Assembly: GCF_002082565.1 (NCBI RefSeq)
Contig: NZ_CP020562.1
Location: 1,860,001-1,924,000, forward strand
DNA length: 64,000 bases
Direction: 5' to 3'
From: Halomonas sp. GT
GTDB lineage: Bacteria > Pseudomonadota > Gammaproteobacteria > Pseudomonadales > Halomonadaceae
The notes under the pieces: model-generated
Told to the model about the DNA's origin: nothing
The model's input: the letters and a program-made list of their open reading frames with translations, nothing else
Databases searched by the model: none
Shown here: positions 24,087 through 33,942 of the stretch, piece by piece
How positions within the stretch are numbered: the first letter of the stretch is position 1
Layout: each line of letters begins with the position of its first letter
Position numbers and translations under genes: made by a program

Positions 24087-24733
24087 GCCTAACACGCTTG
24101 TATGGTGCTGGTCATGCTAGGGGAAGTGCCATTTTAGAAAGAAAATACTGACTGGTATCATTATCTGAGCAGATGCCGAGCCCAAAAGGCTTCTAGTTAT
24201 CTTATTGAAAAAATGGAATTATTTTTATTGAAAGGAAAGATGAATAAAGTTGTCATGGTCGGCAGAAACCCGCTTACCATGCGGGTTTAGTCTTCTAAAT
24301 ACTAAACCATCGATCCGCTTTAAATGACGGTAATAGTATTATGCTCCTTTGAGGGATTAGGAATAGTATCCATGAAGGGGCCTTTAAGCCGACGCCCTTT
24401 CCTCAAGAAGATAGCCGTTAAGCCCTAATAAAACCAGCGCATCTCTTCATGACAAAGCAGTCAAGTGTCATGTAACGATAAGCAAGGCGTGTTAAAGGCA
24501 CGCCTAACGAATAGTCCTAAATGCTAAAGCGATAAGAAGACAGTGTGACAGCGCTCGCATGATGTTCACAAATATCTGCTAAGGCATTTCCTGTTACGCC
24601 GATGATAACCGCGTTTACTAATGCGTTAACATTTCAGCGTTTTCTATTAATCCCATGATCACATTTTTGCTACAGGCATGGCACGGCATCAACGCTGTGT
24701 CTATTCCCGTGCGTGAGTTTTAGGAGTTTGATA
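24087..24733. other. Gene-free stretch between umuC and the Gp2-like gene
   Basis: Contains an 8-bp perfect stem AAACCCGC / GCGGGTTT (about 24269-24290). A possible 16-codon peptide frame begins ATGAATAAAG at 24241 after AAGGAAAG and ends in TAG within the 3' arm of that hairpin, a leader-like arrangement. AT-rich sequence around 24190-24240. No longer gene seen. It separates SOS genes from the satellite core, so it may be an old junction between modules. Confidence 0.35.
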
Positions 24734-25438
24734 ATGAACACCACTATACAGTACGTAGGACAACACCCACGTAAACGTCATCAATGTAACCCAGCCCTTA
24801 AGCTCTGGTGGGATATGTATTACCAAAACATGAGGGTAAATATTGAGAAAGGCCCTTTAATTGAAAACTACCTAGCAACCTTGCTTCGCGTAATGGAGAA
24901 TGCCCGCCGAGAATGTCCACGAATATTCGCCGTACGCATCGACCCGCGCTTTCCTGCACGGAATTATATTAGCAATACAGGCAATGACAATTCCTATATT
25001 CGCAACTTTATAAATCATTTGCAGTGGGAACTAGATGTCGCAGGAACCAAATATCCTCACAAAATGCGCTACGTATGGTGTCGCGAGCAAGTGACCAGCA
25101 TCCACCATCACTACCACGTACTACTGCTGTTAAGCGGGGATGCGTATAGAAGCCTGGGAAATTATACTCATTCAACTGGTGGAAGCTTTGAGCGTGACAA
25201 CCTTTACCACCGAATTGTCCGGGCTTGGTCAGTCGCGATAGGCTGGCCACTAGAAAATATGGAAGGGTTAGTACATATAGCCACCGATGACATGACTCAT
25301 CAAACGTACACTTGGCATTATCAAAGAAATGACCAAGCTACTTTTGAGGAAGTATTTCGTGGGGCTAGCTACATGTGTAAAGAATATTCGAAGCCGATCG
25401 GACAAAGTATCCATTGTTTTGAGGGAAGCAGACGGTAG
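24734..25438 (+). CDS. Inovirus Gp2 / YagK-YfjJ family protein (likely replication protein)
   Basis: 234 residues from ATG 24734 (AGGAG upstream). It matches the YagK/YfjJ C-terminal domain family, also called inovirus Gp2: IFAVRIDPRFPARNY, RYVWCREQV, and SIHHHYHVLLLLSGDAY with an HxH core resembling the HUH metal motif of rolling-circle Rep proteins, then ATFEEVFRGASYMCKEYSK. In E. coli CP4-57 the relative yfjJ stands beside yfjI and alpA, as here. A replication-initiator role is inferred. It is followed by a long perfect palindrome. Confidence 0.8.
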   Translation: MNTTIQYVGQHPRKRHQCNPALKLWWDMYYQNMRVNIEKGPLIENYLATLLRVMENARRECPRIFAVRIDPRFPARNYISNTGNDNSYIRNFINHLQWELDVAGTKYPHKMRYVWCREQVTSIHHHYHVLLLLSGDAYRSLGNYTHSTGGSFERDNLYHRIVRAWSVAIGWPLENMEGLVHIATDDMTHQTYTWHYQRNDQATFEEVFRGASYMCKEYSKPIGQSIHCFEGSRR

Positions 25439-25487
25439 CCACGTAATCCGTCATTAGTCATAAGTCGCAATATCCCAACTCGACTAA

Positions 25488-25523
25488 AATCGAGCGTTCG
25501 AAGCGTGCTTCGAACGCTCGATT
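25488..25523. repeat. 36-base near-perfect palindrome
   Basis: A perfect 17-bp inverted repeat, left arm beginning AATCGAGCGTTCGAAGC, separated by two bases (GT). It starts 50 bases after the Gp2-like gene. As RNA it is a very stable hairpin and could end that transcript, though the following ATTACTTTGC is a poor T tail. As DNA it could extrude as a cruciform, a feature of replication origins next to Rep genes. Confidence 0.9.
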
Positions 25524-25835
25524 ACTTTGCTGTACTTAGTACCTAAGTGCGCCTATATCGTTAGCTGAGCAATTAATTATCATTCGCTCTCCCTGATTAA
25601 TCTGATTCGGCAATACACCTTAAAAATCGTTCTAATGATTTTCTTCAGAGCATTCCGCCCAGGCGTGGGTACATCTTGGCCATCATCAAAAAGACTCAGA
25701 ACCAAACATGGGTAATGTCCATGAATTCAGATAAAAATAAAAAATATGTTATGAAAGCTTGCTATTTTTGCTATTACTAGCAGAAATAGCATGTAAAATT
25801 ATTAATTTTTATAATTATTCACAGTGAGAAACACA
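25524..25835. other. AT-rich leader before the DUF3987 gene
   Basis: The last 110 bases are very AT-rich with many short A/T runs, as expected of a horizontally acquired promoter or an origin region. No gene is visible. A -10-like TATAAT-type element occurs around 25808-25816 (TTTTTATAATTATT). Confidence 0.35.
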
Positions 25836-27377
25836 ATGCAGACAAATATAAATAGTGAAGAAGAATGGCCAGCCTTTGATGAACAATCACTATTCGAGTC
25901 TATGAGCCGCGAGGTGAGCCAGCATGTCGAGGTGGCTCCGGAAATGGCACGAACGACTGCGCTTGGTGCAATGGCAATGGCATGTCAAGGAGTTGTTGAT
26001 GTAGCTTTTCCTAATGGACATGTGGTTCCTACTTCGTTGAACCTTCTGACTATTGCTGAGAGTGGCGAAAGAAAAACAGCTTTAGAAAATTGGTTCTTTC
26101 AACCCATTCGTGATTTTCAGTCAGCACAAAAAAAGGAGCGGCAGCTATCCATTCAGGTATATCAACGAAATCTTAAAAACTGGAGAAATGCGGAAAAAGC
26201 ACTTGAAAAAAAGCGGACCCAAACTTACTTGAATGGTGAATCCATTGAAGAGATTGAGCGGCAACAAGCCGAGTTAGATGATCAAAAACCTCAACCTTCG
26301 CGTCTTCGGCAGCTGATATATGAAAATGTAACACCAAGTGCCCTCGCATTTAGTTTGTACGAAAATATTCCGTTAGCTTGTCTGGTTTCTAGCGAAGCAG
26401 GCAACATTTTTGAAGGCCGTGCATTTCAAGATTTACCTATGTTTAATTCGATGTGGAGTGGTTCCACCCTGGATGTATCACGCCGTAGTTCTGAAAGCTT
26501 CACATTAGAAAATCCACGATTAAGTCTGGCTTTGATGGCGCAGCCGAAAGTAATTGATCGATTTTTAGAAAAGCGGGGTAGTGAAGCCAGAGACAATGGC
26601 TTTCTATCGCGTCTGATCGTAATCAAGCCTGTATCATTCATAGGGAATCGGAAAGGTGGGTCTTCTGTTGATGCCAAAAAAAGCAAGGAGTTTAGCGATA
26701 GAGTAACAAATTTGCTTACTGAGGCGTTTGCTATATTGGACAGTAAAAGCCGACAACGGAAGGTTTTAAGGTTTAGCTCATCAGCCAAAACACTTTGGCA
26801 ACAAATTCAACTAAGCATTGAGCAAGATATGGCAGAGCATGGTAAGTATTACCATGCACGGGATCATGCTTCAAAGCTGATTGATAACGTCACCCGTGTT
26901 GCCGCTATTCTTCACACGTTCGAGGGGTATGAAGGAGACATTGAAAGTCATGTCCTTGAATATGCTTATCGGCTTTGTAAATGTCATTCTAACCAATACC
27001 TTAAATATTTAGCAGGCGAGCCTGAAATTGTTACCATAACTAATGAACTTATTAGAGAAATCCGGCGCCTGGGTTATCCGGTTGGAGAAGATGTTTTTAA
27101 CTTTAACAAGACATTGTTTCTTCAAAATGGCCGTGGCAAATCCCGCAACCGTAAAAAACTTGACCAAGGTTTACAGCTGCTTATAAAGCTGGGACATGTA
27201 ATATGGACTAGTCACACTAATTTAAATTTTTCCGAGGTAAGATTTTATAATGTCCCCTGCGTCTTAAAAAACGGTATTGATTATCATATTGAAGAGCTAC
27301 CGAGTTACGAATCACAGTATTTCAGTACAGGCGATACAGGTAGGTATCCTGTAACTAGGATAGATACATCTTTATAG
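25836..27377 (+). CDS. DUF3987 / YfjI-family primase-helicase-like protein
   Basis: 513 residues from ATG 25836; a GTG 12 bases upstream is an alternative. DUF3987 proteins are found in P4-like satellites and prophages and resemble the helicase part of primase-helicases. A degenerate P loop is in LLTIAESGERKTALENW. A basic coiled coil follows (NLKNWRNAEKALEKKRTQTY). LSLALMAQPKVIDRFL and GFLSRLIVIKP are typical of the family. The low GC content relative to the core genes suggests transfer. It forms a replication/regulation core with the Gp2-like gene and alpA. Confidence 0.85.
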   Translation: MQTNINSEEEWPAFDEQSLFESMSREVSQHVEVAPEMARTTALGAMAMACQGVVDVAFPNGHVVPTSLNLLTIAESGERKTALENWFFQPIRDFQSAQKKERQLSIQVYQRNLKNWRNAEKALEKKRTQTYLNGESIEEIERQQAELDDQKPQPSRLRQLIYENVTPSALAFSLYENIPLACLVSSEAGNIFEGRAFQDLPMFNSMWSGSTLDVSRRSSESFTLENPRLSLALMAQPKVIDRFLEKRGSEARDNGFLSRLIVIKPVSFIGNRKGGSSVDAKKSKEFSDRVTNLLTEAFAILDSKSRQRKVLRFSSSAKTLWQQIQLSIEQDMAEHGKYYHARDHASKLIDNVTRVAAILHTFEGYEGDIESHVLEYAYRLCKCHSNQYLKYLAGEPEIVTITNELIREIRRLGYPVGEDVFNFNKTLFLQNGRGKSRNRKKLDQGLQLLIKLGHVIWTSHTNLNFSEVRFYNVPCVLKNGIDYHIEELPSYESQYFSTGDTGRYPVTRIDTSL

Positions 27378-27406
27378 CCTAAATGCTGATATTAAGCTGT
27401 TTCTAA

Positions 27407-27458
27407 AGATGGTTCGATGTTGTGCATTATCTACGCTTTGAATGAAATCGAACCATCT
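27407..27458. repeat. 12-bp inverted repeat after the DUF3987 gene
   Basis: AGATGGTTCGAT (27407-27418) is complementary to ATCGAACCATCT (27447-27458) with a 28-base loop. It starts 30 bases after the DUF3987 stop. There is no T run, so it is more likely a protein-binding or structural element than a terminator. Confidence 0.7.
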
Positions 27459-27892
27459 ATTGATCTTTCCCCAAAGTCATCCCCCCCGTTCAAGATACGC
27501 CTCAATCAGTGCTGATGATGTAGGCGCTTCATGCTTCTACTCTTTATCATTGTACGTTTTCAAAAAACCTAACGGCACATTATATCCCCGCTTCAGAGAC
27601 GGCTGGTTTGGTATCGATGTCGCAAAGCTGGTCGACTCGGATGCGCAGCATGGCGGTTTCGACGAACCACGGCAAGATAGGCGCTTGCGCCCAATTGATT
27701 TCGTTTTGGAGGAAAATCACAAAGATGCAAAGAGATTATTTTTATAAAAAATTTCGCAGCTAAAGCCCTAGTATTTTTTTACATAGCTGTTTTTGTTGTC
27801 TTATTTTTCCAAAAAGCTAATTATTTCCATTGCGAGACTGGTGGTGTTGAGCGGACCTACACTGTCGACATCAACTCACAAGGAGCTCGACC
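27459..27892. other. Mostly non-coding region, one doubtful frame
   Basis: A plus-strand frame from about 27442 to 27747 could encode 101 residues (it includes FYSLSLYVFKKPNGTLYPRF and GWFGIDVAKLVDSD), but it begins inside the inverted repeat and has no ribosome site. It may be a gene remnant or chance. The last part is AT-rich and holds the ribosome site of alpA (AAGGAG). Confidence 0.3.
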
Positions 27893-28102
27893 ATGAGTAA
27901 TATCGAACCACCCATCACTGTTCTACGTATGAAGCAATTAGTAAAGAAAATTGGCATCAGCCGTTCTTCTGTGTACGAAAAAATGAATCCCAAATCACCT
28001 CGCTACGATAAGACATTCCCGCGGCCTTTCAAACTAGGAAAATCGGCAGTGGGATGGTTTGAAAGTGATATTAATCAATGGCTTATGCAGCGTCATGCAT
28101 AA
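27893..28102 (+). CDS. AlpA-family regulator
   Basis: 69 residues from an ATG with AAGGAG nine bases upstream. The winged-helix AlpA pattern is clear: VLRMKQLVKKIGISRSSVYE, then RYDKTFPRPFKLGKSAVGWF, ESDINQWLM. AlpA of CP4-57 activates the integrase gene of its island and so controls excision. Here the integrase is 14 kb away at the right end; control of it or of the satellite core is inferred. Confidence 0.9.
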   Translation: MSNIEPPITVLRMKQLVKKIGISRSSVYEKMNPKSPRYDKTFPRPFKLGKSAVGWFESDINQWLMQRHA

Positions 28103-28125
28103 ATGGTTTAGATGTTTGGTAAAGG

Positions 28126-28887
28126 CTACTTACGGCGGTGAGTAAAATATTGTTTTCTACATTGCTCATCATTTTTTAACCAGGTAGTTAGCCAAGTTTC
28201 AACATCAGTGACTGTTGTATCCGGATCTGCATCAATTCCACTGTTCATGTGCCGCTCAAATATGAGCGGCGCTAGTTTGCTTGCCGCAGTTTTCATAGCT
28301 TTCCAACCATTGACAGGTACTTGAGATGCTAAAAGCTCGAAAAAATAAGGTTTTAAGTATCGCCGTTCTTGGTGATTATTCTGTCCAGAGGCTCTATTAC
28401 GATTCGATACTGAAAGTTTGTCTTCCTCATATAGAGCTATCTCTATTTTAAACTCTGACTTTTTGTATTCGATGAGAGTAGACCATGCATTTAGCTCACG
28501 TCCTGATTGGAAAAGTAAGTCAGAACACAGCAACCAGGTCATTGCTTGAGAGAAATAGCTTTGTAAATAGGGGCTCTGAAACGCAGTACTAAGTGTGTTT
28601 TTTATATGCTCTTCGCAGGATGTTCCACTTTGGCCGCTTTTTAACGCTTTCAAGGCTGTGTGGTATGCATCTAAAAATGCAGGGTCTTGGTTTTCTTCAG
28701 GAGGTAGGTCGCTATTGATATAATTACCTGAAAAATAAGCATTTTTCAAAACCATCTTCGCGTCTTCGATGTGCTCAGATAAAGATATCTTCGACTTTAC
28801 ATGGTAAAGGTCATCTACAACCATAACGGGGGTAGGGTATTTAGATGATTCTGGCCTTAAGTGTATAGCATTCAGTGGGTAAGTCAT
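28126..28887 (-). CDS. Hypothetical protein (253 residues)
   Basis: Soluble, no recognised motif. Contains YHTALKALKSGQSGTSCEEH and a helical C-terminus (DVETWLTTWLKNDEQCRKQY). The only minus-strand gene between alpA and the restriction locus; it ends 23 bases from alpA. AT-rich like its neighbours, in line with foreign origin. I cannot assign a function. Confidence 0.6.
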   Translation of the reverse strand: MTYPLNAIHLRPESSKYPTPVMVVDDLYHVKSKISLSEHIEDAKMVLKNAYFSGNYINSDLPPEENQDPAFLDAYHTALKALKSGQSGTSCEEHIKNTLSTAFQSPYLQSYFSQAMTWLLCSDLLFQSGRELNAWSTLIEYKKSEFKIEIALYEEDKLSVSNRNRASGQNNHQERRYLKPYFFELLASQVPVNGWKAMKTAASKLAPLIFERHMNSGIDADPDTTVTDVETWLTTWLKNDEQCRKQYFTHRRK

Positions 28888-29291
28888 GGCTAGTTTGTTG
28901 CTCTATTATGCAAGATTTGCATATCAAGCCATGTAAAAATATGAATATCAATACGGGATTTAATTGCACGGTGCTGATCATTAACATAAAACCTGATACT
29001 AATGACGGGCGCACCCGATCCATCAAGCCAACCCAGCATTCCTGACATGAGGGTATAAAGGGGAAAGATCCATCAGGCATGTCAAACTTGACTTTTTATT
29101 TTACCATTTTGTGCTTTCAAGTGATTGTATTTAAAGATTAAGTGGGTCTATCGCCACGTTCAGGGCTATGAATTTAAAATGACTCTGTTCGCTACTCTAG
29201 CCTTTGCTGTGAAGCATAGAAGGTACTCGATTGGATGCACAGATGTGTATGATAGTACCCATTAATTTTCACTAAATTTGGGGAAGCCTCC
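28888..29291. other. Divergent promoter region before hsdM
   Basis: About 400 bases between the divergent hypothetical gene and hsdM. A short dyad GGTACT (29222-29227) / AGTACC (29254-29259) lies 32-70 bases before hsdM and could be an operator. No gene seen. Confidence 0.35.
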
Positions 29292-31268
29292 GTGAACACG
29301 GAAAGTCACTCTCAGCTTGCTGCTTTTATCTGGTCGGTCGCTGACCTATTACGCGGCGATTTCAAGCAGTCCCAGTATGGCCGCATCATTCTGCCGTTTA
29401 CCCTGCTGCGCCGCCTAGAATGCGTATTAGAGACTACCAAGGTCGATGTGCTGAAAGCCGCTGAAGACCATCAGAACAAGCCTGAGGCAGTGCGTGAGAA
29501 GCTGTTGCTTCGCGCAGCCAACCAGCCGTTTTTCAATGCGTCACCCTTTAGCCTGATCAGCCTGTCTGACACCCAGACTAGCGACGACCTGATGAGCTAC
29601 GTGCAGTCGTTCAGCCAGAGCGCGCGGGAGATTTTCGAGCACTTTGAGTTTGAAAGTTTTGTTCAGCAGCTCAGCGCCAATAACCTGCTCTATAAGGTGG
29701 TGCAGCAGTTCGCGGCGATTGATCTAAGCCCAGCGCGGGTTAGCAACCATGGCATGGGTGGCATCTTTGAAGAACTGATTCGCAAGTTTGCCGAAAGCTC
29801 CAATGAAACCGCTGGTGAGCACTTTACGCCTCGCGATATCGTTCACCTGACTACCTCGCTAGTGCTCACTGGGCAGGAATCCAAACTCAAGCCTAATAGC
29901 ATCGTCACTGTGTATGACCCAACGGCGGGCACTGGCGGCTTTCTTTCTGAAAGCGACGAGTATATTCAGCAGGTCAGCGAGAATGTCACCGTCTCGTTGC
30001 ACGGGCAGGAGCTCAACCCCGAGTCTTACGCCATCTGCAAGGGCGATATGCTGGTCAAGGGACAGGAAGTCGAGCAGATCAAGCTCGGCAACACGCTCTC
30101 GGATGACCAGCTAGCAGGTGAGCACTTTGACTACATGCTCTCTAACCCGCCGTTTGGCGTGGAGTGGAAGAAGGTGCAGAAGCAGGTCACCGACGAGCAC
30201 AAGCACCGTGGCTACGATGGCCGCTTTGGACCTGGCCTACCGCGTGTCTCCGATGGTTCACTGCTGTTTTTGATGCATCTGGTAGCCAAAATGCGCTCCC
30301 GGCAGGACGGCGGCTCGCGCATAGGGATCATCCTCAACGGCTCGCCGCTGTTTACCGGTGGGGCAGGCAGTGGGGAATCCGAGATCCGCCGCTACCTGCT
30401 ACAACATGACATGGTGGAAGCCATCGTTGGCCTGCCCACGGATATGTTCTACAACACCGGCATTGCTACCTATATATGGGTGCTTTCCAACAACAAGCCC
30501 GCCGAGCGTAAAGGCAAAGTACAGCTGATTAACGCCACCGGCCGGGCCAGCAAGATGCGCAAGTCGCTAGGCAGCAAACGCCAGTACATTACCGACCGCG
30601 ATATTGACGATATCGTCCGCTTGTATGGCGCTTATGAGGAAAACGACGAAAGCAAGCTCTTCCCAGTAGAAGCCTTTGGCTATCGGCGGATTACCGTCGA
30701 GCGGCCACTGCGCCTGAACTTCGAGGCCAGCGCAGAACGCCTGGCTAAACTCGATGACGAAAAAGCCATTCAAAAGCTGGATGACGCCGAGCAAGCCGCG
30801 CTCAAAGCTGCCTGCAAGCAATTAGGTGAGCATCGCTACACTAACCGCGATGCATTCACCAAGGCGCTGAAGGGTGCCCTCAAGGCCGAAGGGCTGAAAA
30901 TCGGCGCACCAGTGCAGAAGGCCATTCTTAATGCGCTTTCTGAGCGCGATCCGGAGGCCGATATCTGCCTGGACAAGCAAGGCAACCCCGAGCCAGACAC
31001 CAGCCTGCGCGATAACGAAAACGTGCCCTATGGTGAATCGGTATATGACTACTTTGATCGGGAAGTAAAACCCCACGTACCCGATGCCTGGATCGATGAA
31101 AACAAACGCGACGAACTGGACGGCCGCATCGGCATTGTTGGCTTTGAGATCCCGTTTAACCGCCATTTCTACCAGTTCACGCCCCCGCGCCCGTTGGAAG
31201 AGATAGACGCTGACCTAAAAGCCTGCACTGACAAGATCAAGCAGATGATCGAGGAGCTGTCGGCATGA
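29292..31268 (+). CDS. hsdM: Type I restriction-modification methylase subunit HsdM
   Basis: 658 residues from GTG 29292 with GGGGAAG upstream. N-terminal HsdM_N domain ([20 protein letters not shown]), SAM-binding motif in [18 protein letters not shown], catalytic NPPF motif in [16 protein letters not shown]6-adenine methyltransferase that pairs with HsdS to protect host DNA and with HsdR to cut. It is longer than EcoKI HsdM (529) because of a C-terminal extension from about residue 480 rich in Lys/Asp. Its stop overlaps the hsdS start. Confidence 0.95.
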   Translation: MNTESHSQLAAFIWSVADLLRGDFKQSQYGRIILPFTLLRRLECVLETTKVDVLKAAEDHQNKPEAVREKLLLRAANQPFFNASPFSLISLSDTQTSDDLMSYVQSFSQSAREIFEHFEFESFVQQLSANNLLYKVVQQFAAIDLSPARVSNHGMGGIFEELIRKFAESSNETAGEHFTPRDIVHLTTSLVLTGQESKLKPNSIVTVYDPTAGTGGFLSESDEYIQQVSENVTVSLHGQELNPESYAICKGDMLVKGQEVEQIKLGNTLSDDQLAGEHFDYMLSNPPFGVEWKKVQKQVTDEHKHRGYDGRFGPGLPRVSDGSLLFLMHLVAKMRSRQDGGSRIGIILNGSPLFTGGAGSGESEIRRYLLQHDMVEAIVGLPTDMFYNTGIATYIWVLSNNKPAERKGKVQLINATGRASKMRKSLGSKRQYITDRDIDDIVRLYGAYEENDESKLFPVEAFGYRRITVERPLRLNFEASAERLAKLDDEKAIQKLDDAEQAALKAACKQLGEHRYTNRDAFTKALKGALKAEGLKIGAPVQKAILNALSERDPEADICLDKQGNPEPDTSLRDNENVPYGESVYDYFDREVKPHVPDAWIDENKRDELDGRIGIVGFEIPFNRHFYQFTPPRPLEEIDADLKACTDKIKQMIEELSA

Positions 31269-32641
31269 GTTATCCAGCTTATTCCGAATACAAAGACTCC
31301 GGCGTCGATTGGCTGAGAGAGGTGCCGGTTCATTGGGCAATTTCTGCTTTGTCGCGAGTGCTAAAATGTCCTGTTACGGATGGCCCTCATTCCACCCCAG
31401 TGTTTGTGGACGAGGGTGTCCCATTCCTGTCTGTGGATGGTATACAAGATGGTGAATTGTTTTTTGATAGCTGTAGGTATATATCTACAGAGGATCATAA
31501 AGAGTTCTCGAAAAAGGCTTCCCCTAGAATAGATGATATTTTGATGGGGAAAGCGGCCTCTGTAGGCAAGATTGCTCGCGTTAAGACTGATGTGGAATTT
31601 AGTATATGGTCACCACTTGCTTTGATCAGAATTGATCAATTAAAAGCGTTGCCTGAATTTTGCGAGTACGCTCTTAAGGCTGAAGAGTCACAATATCAAA
31701 TCTCTCAAAAGTCAAATTCAAATACTCAGCTCAACATAGGGATGAAAGATATTCCTAAGCTGAGGGTTTGCTTCCCCCCTTTAGATGAGCAGAATTTAAT
31801 TGCTATTTTCCTCGACCACGAAACCGCTCGCATCGATGCCCTGGTGGAAGAGCAGCAGCGCCTGATCGCATTGCTCAAGGAAAAGCGCCAAGCGGTGATT
31901 TCCCATGCTGTCACCAAAGGGCTCGACCCCGATGTGCCGATGAAAGACTCCGGGGTGGAGTGGCTTGGTGAAGTGCCTGAGCATTGGGGTGTTGGCAGAA
32001 TTGCTTACTACGCAACAGTAAGCAATGGAACTACGCCTAGTAAGGCTAAGCGAGAATACTGGCATGAAGGGAATATTGCTTGGCTGTCTTCGGGGGCTGT
32101 GAACCAATATAGCGTTACAAAACCTACAGAATATATCTCGAAACTAGCACTTCGTGAATGTTCGCTTGAGTTACTACCCGTGAACACACTAATTGTAGGA
32201 ATGATTGGGCAAGGAAAGACTCGGGGGTTATCTGCAATTACTAAAATTGAAACTACTATTAATCAGAATCTGGCTGCCATTGTTACTCACGGTCGACTGT
32301 CATCTGAATATCTTCACTTGGTTCTCCAAGCCAGCTATCTGGTACTTAGAGAGGATGGGAGAGGAGGCAATCAAGCTGCACTCAACTGCGATATCATTGC
32401 TGATTTCAAGACTACCGTGCCGCCGCTCGATGAACAAAACAATATAATTCAAAAGGTAGCCGAAGACATACGTAAAATAGATGGCTTGATTAATGAGTCT
32501 AATAGACTAATAGCAACCTCAGAGCAACGCCGTTCTGCCCTTGTCTCCGCCGCCGTTACCGGCAAGATTGATGTGCGTGGTTGGCAGCCACCAGAGGATT
32601 CGGTGTTGACTGGTGAGGCCTCTCGGATGGAGGTTGTATGA
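31265..32641 (+). CDS. hsdS: Type I specificity subunit HsdS
   Basis: 458 residues in two target-recognition halves. Each begins with the same conserved segment, [16 protein letters not shown] and [16 protein letters not shown], and ends in a conserved helix ([40 protein letters not shown]), the usual pseudo-symmetric layout. Codon use in the recognition domains is more AT-rich than in the conserved helices, as expected from domain shuffling. Overlaps hsdM by four bases and the next small gene by four. Confidence 0.93.
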   Translation: MSYPAYSEYKDSGVDWLREVPVHWAISALSRVLKCPVTDGPHSTPVFVDEGVPFLSVDGIQDGELFFDSCRYISTEDHKEFSKKASPRIDDILMGKAASVGKIARVKTDVEFSIWSPLALIRIDQLKALPEFCEYALKAEESQYQISQKSNSNTQLNIGMKDIPKLRVCFPPLDEQNLIAIFLDHETARIDALVEEQQRLIALLKEKRQAVISHAVTKGLDPDVPMKDSGVEWLGEVPEHWGVGRIAYYATVSNGTTPSKAKREYWHEGNIAWLSSGAVNQYSVTKPTEYISKLALRECSLELLPVNTLIVGMIGQGKTRGLSAITKIETTINQNLAAIVTHGRLSSEYLHLVLQASYLVLREDGRGGNQAALNCDIIADFKTTVPPLDEQNNIIQKVAEDIRKIDGLINESNRLIATSEQRRSALVSAAVTGKIDVRGWQPPEDSVLTGEASRMEVV

Positions 32642-32841
32642 CCCAACTTCCACCTGATACTCAAGAAATGCTCAATAGCCTTCGCACCGCCGTGGCTGAA
32701 ACCTTAGAGCGCAAACGCCGCCTGGGGCAATACGCGGTGTTTTGGCAGGATGGCAAGCCTGTTTTAATCGGTGAAGACGCACCGTCCAATCCTGACATCA
32801 CAACCCACGACGATAATCAGCAGGCCAAGACGCAACATTGA
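32638..32841 (+). CDS. Small hypothetical protein translationally coupled to hsdS
   Basis: 67 residues; the ATG overlaps the hsdS stop (ATGA). Sequence: TLERKRRLGQYAVFWQDGKP with an acidic C-terminus. Similar short frames follow hsdS in other type I loci, though I know of no defined function. Part of the hsdM-hsdS operon by coupling. Confidence 0.7.
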   Translation: MTQLPPDTQEMLNSLRTAVAETLERKRRLGQYAVFWQDGKPVLIGEDAPSNPDITTHDDNQQAKTQH

Positions 32842-33008
32842 TCACTCATTAGTTGATCATCGCGGTAATCGTCATGTATTGGTATCGCTCTGCTTTTTTT
32901 ATTTGACGGGTATTTGATAAGCAGTGCCCTTTTATAAGCAAAAATGGGTTATGGCTCATTTAAATCAACTGCTTATGAATATATTTCTTTTTGACAGGTA
33001 TGTGATTA

Positions 33009-33941
33009 ATGACACAGGGACGAAGCATCCGGCTATTTCTAGTGGATGGCACGCCCAACGGCTTGCTTACCGCTGAGATTATGAACTGGACCGGACACGT
33101 GCTCACCGGCCCACGCACCAAGCTGACAGAGCTAGTGCAGCGGCCCGAGTGCGGCCGCACCGGTATCTATTTTCTGGTGGGGCCTGACCTGGAAGGCAGC
33201 CCACGCCCACAGGTGTATATCGGCGAAAGTGATGATGTAAGAACACGACTAAAACAGCATAACCGGCCAGAAGATAAAGGCGGTAAGGACTTCTGGGAGA
33301 AAGTCTGTTTAGTGACCAGCAAGGATCAAAACCTCACCAAAGCCCACGTCAAATATCTGGAAAGCCTGCTGATCCAGTCAGCAGGCGAGCTAGGGCGCTG
33401 CAAGCTGGTCAATGGCACCGCGCACGAATACATCAACCTGCCAGAATCCGACCGTGCTGATATGGCGTTTTTTGTCGAGCAGATCCGTACCGTACTGCCG
33501 GTACTTGGGCTGGATTTTTTGCGAGGTCGGCCTATGCCATCTCACCCACCGTCGATATTAAAACCGTCGCCAGCTGCCTCTCCAAAGTTTGTAGCAGAAG
33601 TACCTCGTTACGGTATTAAAGCCTACGGGCAAGAACTGGACGGTGAGTTTTACGTGCTGGAAGGTTCTATCGCGAGAGGTACATGGACAGGTGTTGATGG
33701 TGGTTACCAAAGCCTCTATCAGCAGCTATGTGATGAAGGAGTGCTGGTTGAGGACGAGAACAAGGTGAGACGTTTCGCCAGCGATTACGCCTTTACTAGC
33801 CCGAGTGCCGCTGCTGCAGTGGTGTCAGGTCGAAGTGCCAATGGCCGAATACATTGGAAATTGGAAGGCACTGGCCAGACATATGGGGCTTGGCAAGATC
33901 AGCAAGTAAGTGCTGCTGCCTCAATGTCCAAGGAGGGCTAA
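33009..33941 (+). CDS. GIY-YIG nuclease-domain protein with DUF4357
   Basis: 310 residues. GIY at residues 52-54 (TGIYFLVGPD), YIG at 70-72 (QVYIGESDDVRTRLKQHN) with the conserved Arg80, then a conserved Glu in KYLESLLIQ. The C-terminal 80 residues (ARGTWTGVDGGYQSLYQQL, then YAFTSPSAAAAVVSGRSANG) fit DUF4357. Proteins of this pair of domains are common in restriction loci. A DNA-cutting defence role is inferred. The next gene starts one base after its stop. Confidence 0.85.
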   Translation: MTQGRSIRLFLVDGTPNGLLTAEIMNWTGHVLTGPRTKLTELVQRPECGRTGIYFLVGPDLEGSPRPQVYIGESDDVRTRLKQHNRPEDKGGKDFWEKVCLVTSKDQNLTKAHVKYLESLLIQSAGELGRCKLVNGTAHEYINLPESDRADMAFFVEQIRTVLPVLGLDFLRGRPMPSHPPSILKPSPAASPKFVAEVPRYGIKAYGQELDGEFYVLEGSIARGTWTGVDGGYQSLYQQLCDEGVLVEDENKVRRFASDYAFTSPSAAAAVVSGRSANGRIHWKLEGTGQTYGAWQDQQVSAAASMSKEG

Positions 33942-33942
33942 C

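Noticed and set aside
27442..27747. A 101-residue plus-strand frame between the DUF3987 gene and alpA
   Set aside because: It starts inside an inverted repeat, has no ribosome site and shows no recognisable domain; kept only as a doubtful frame in the region description.
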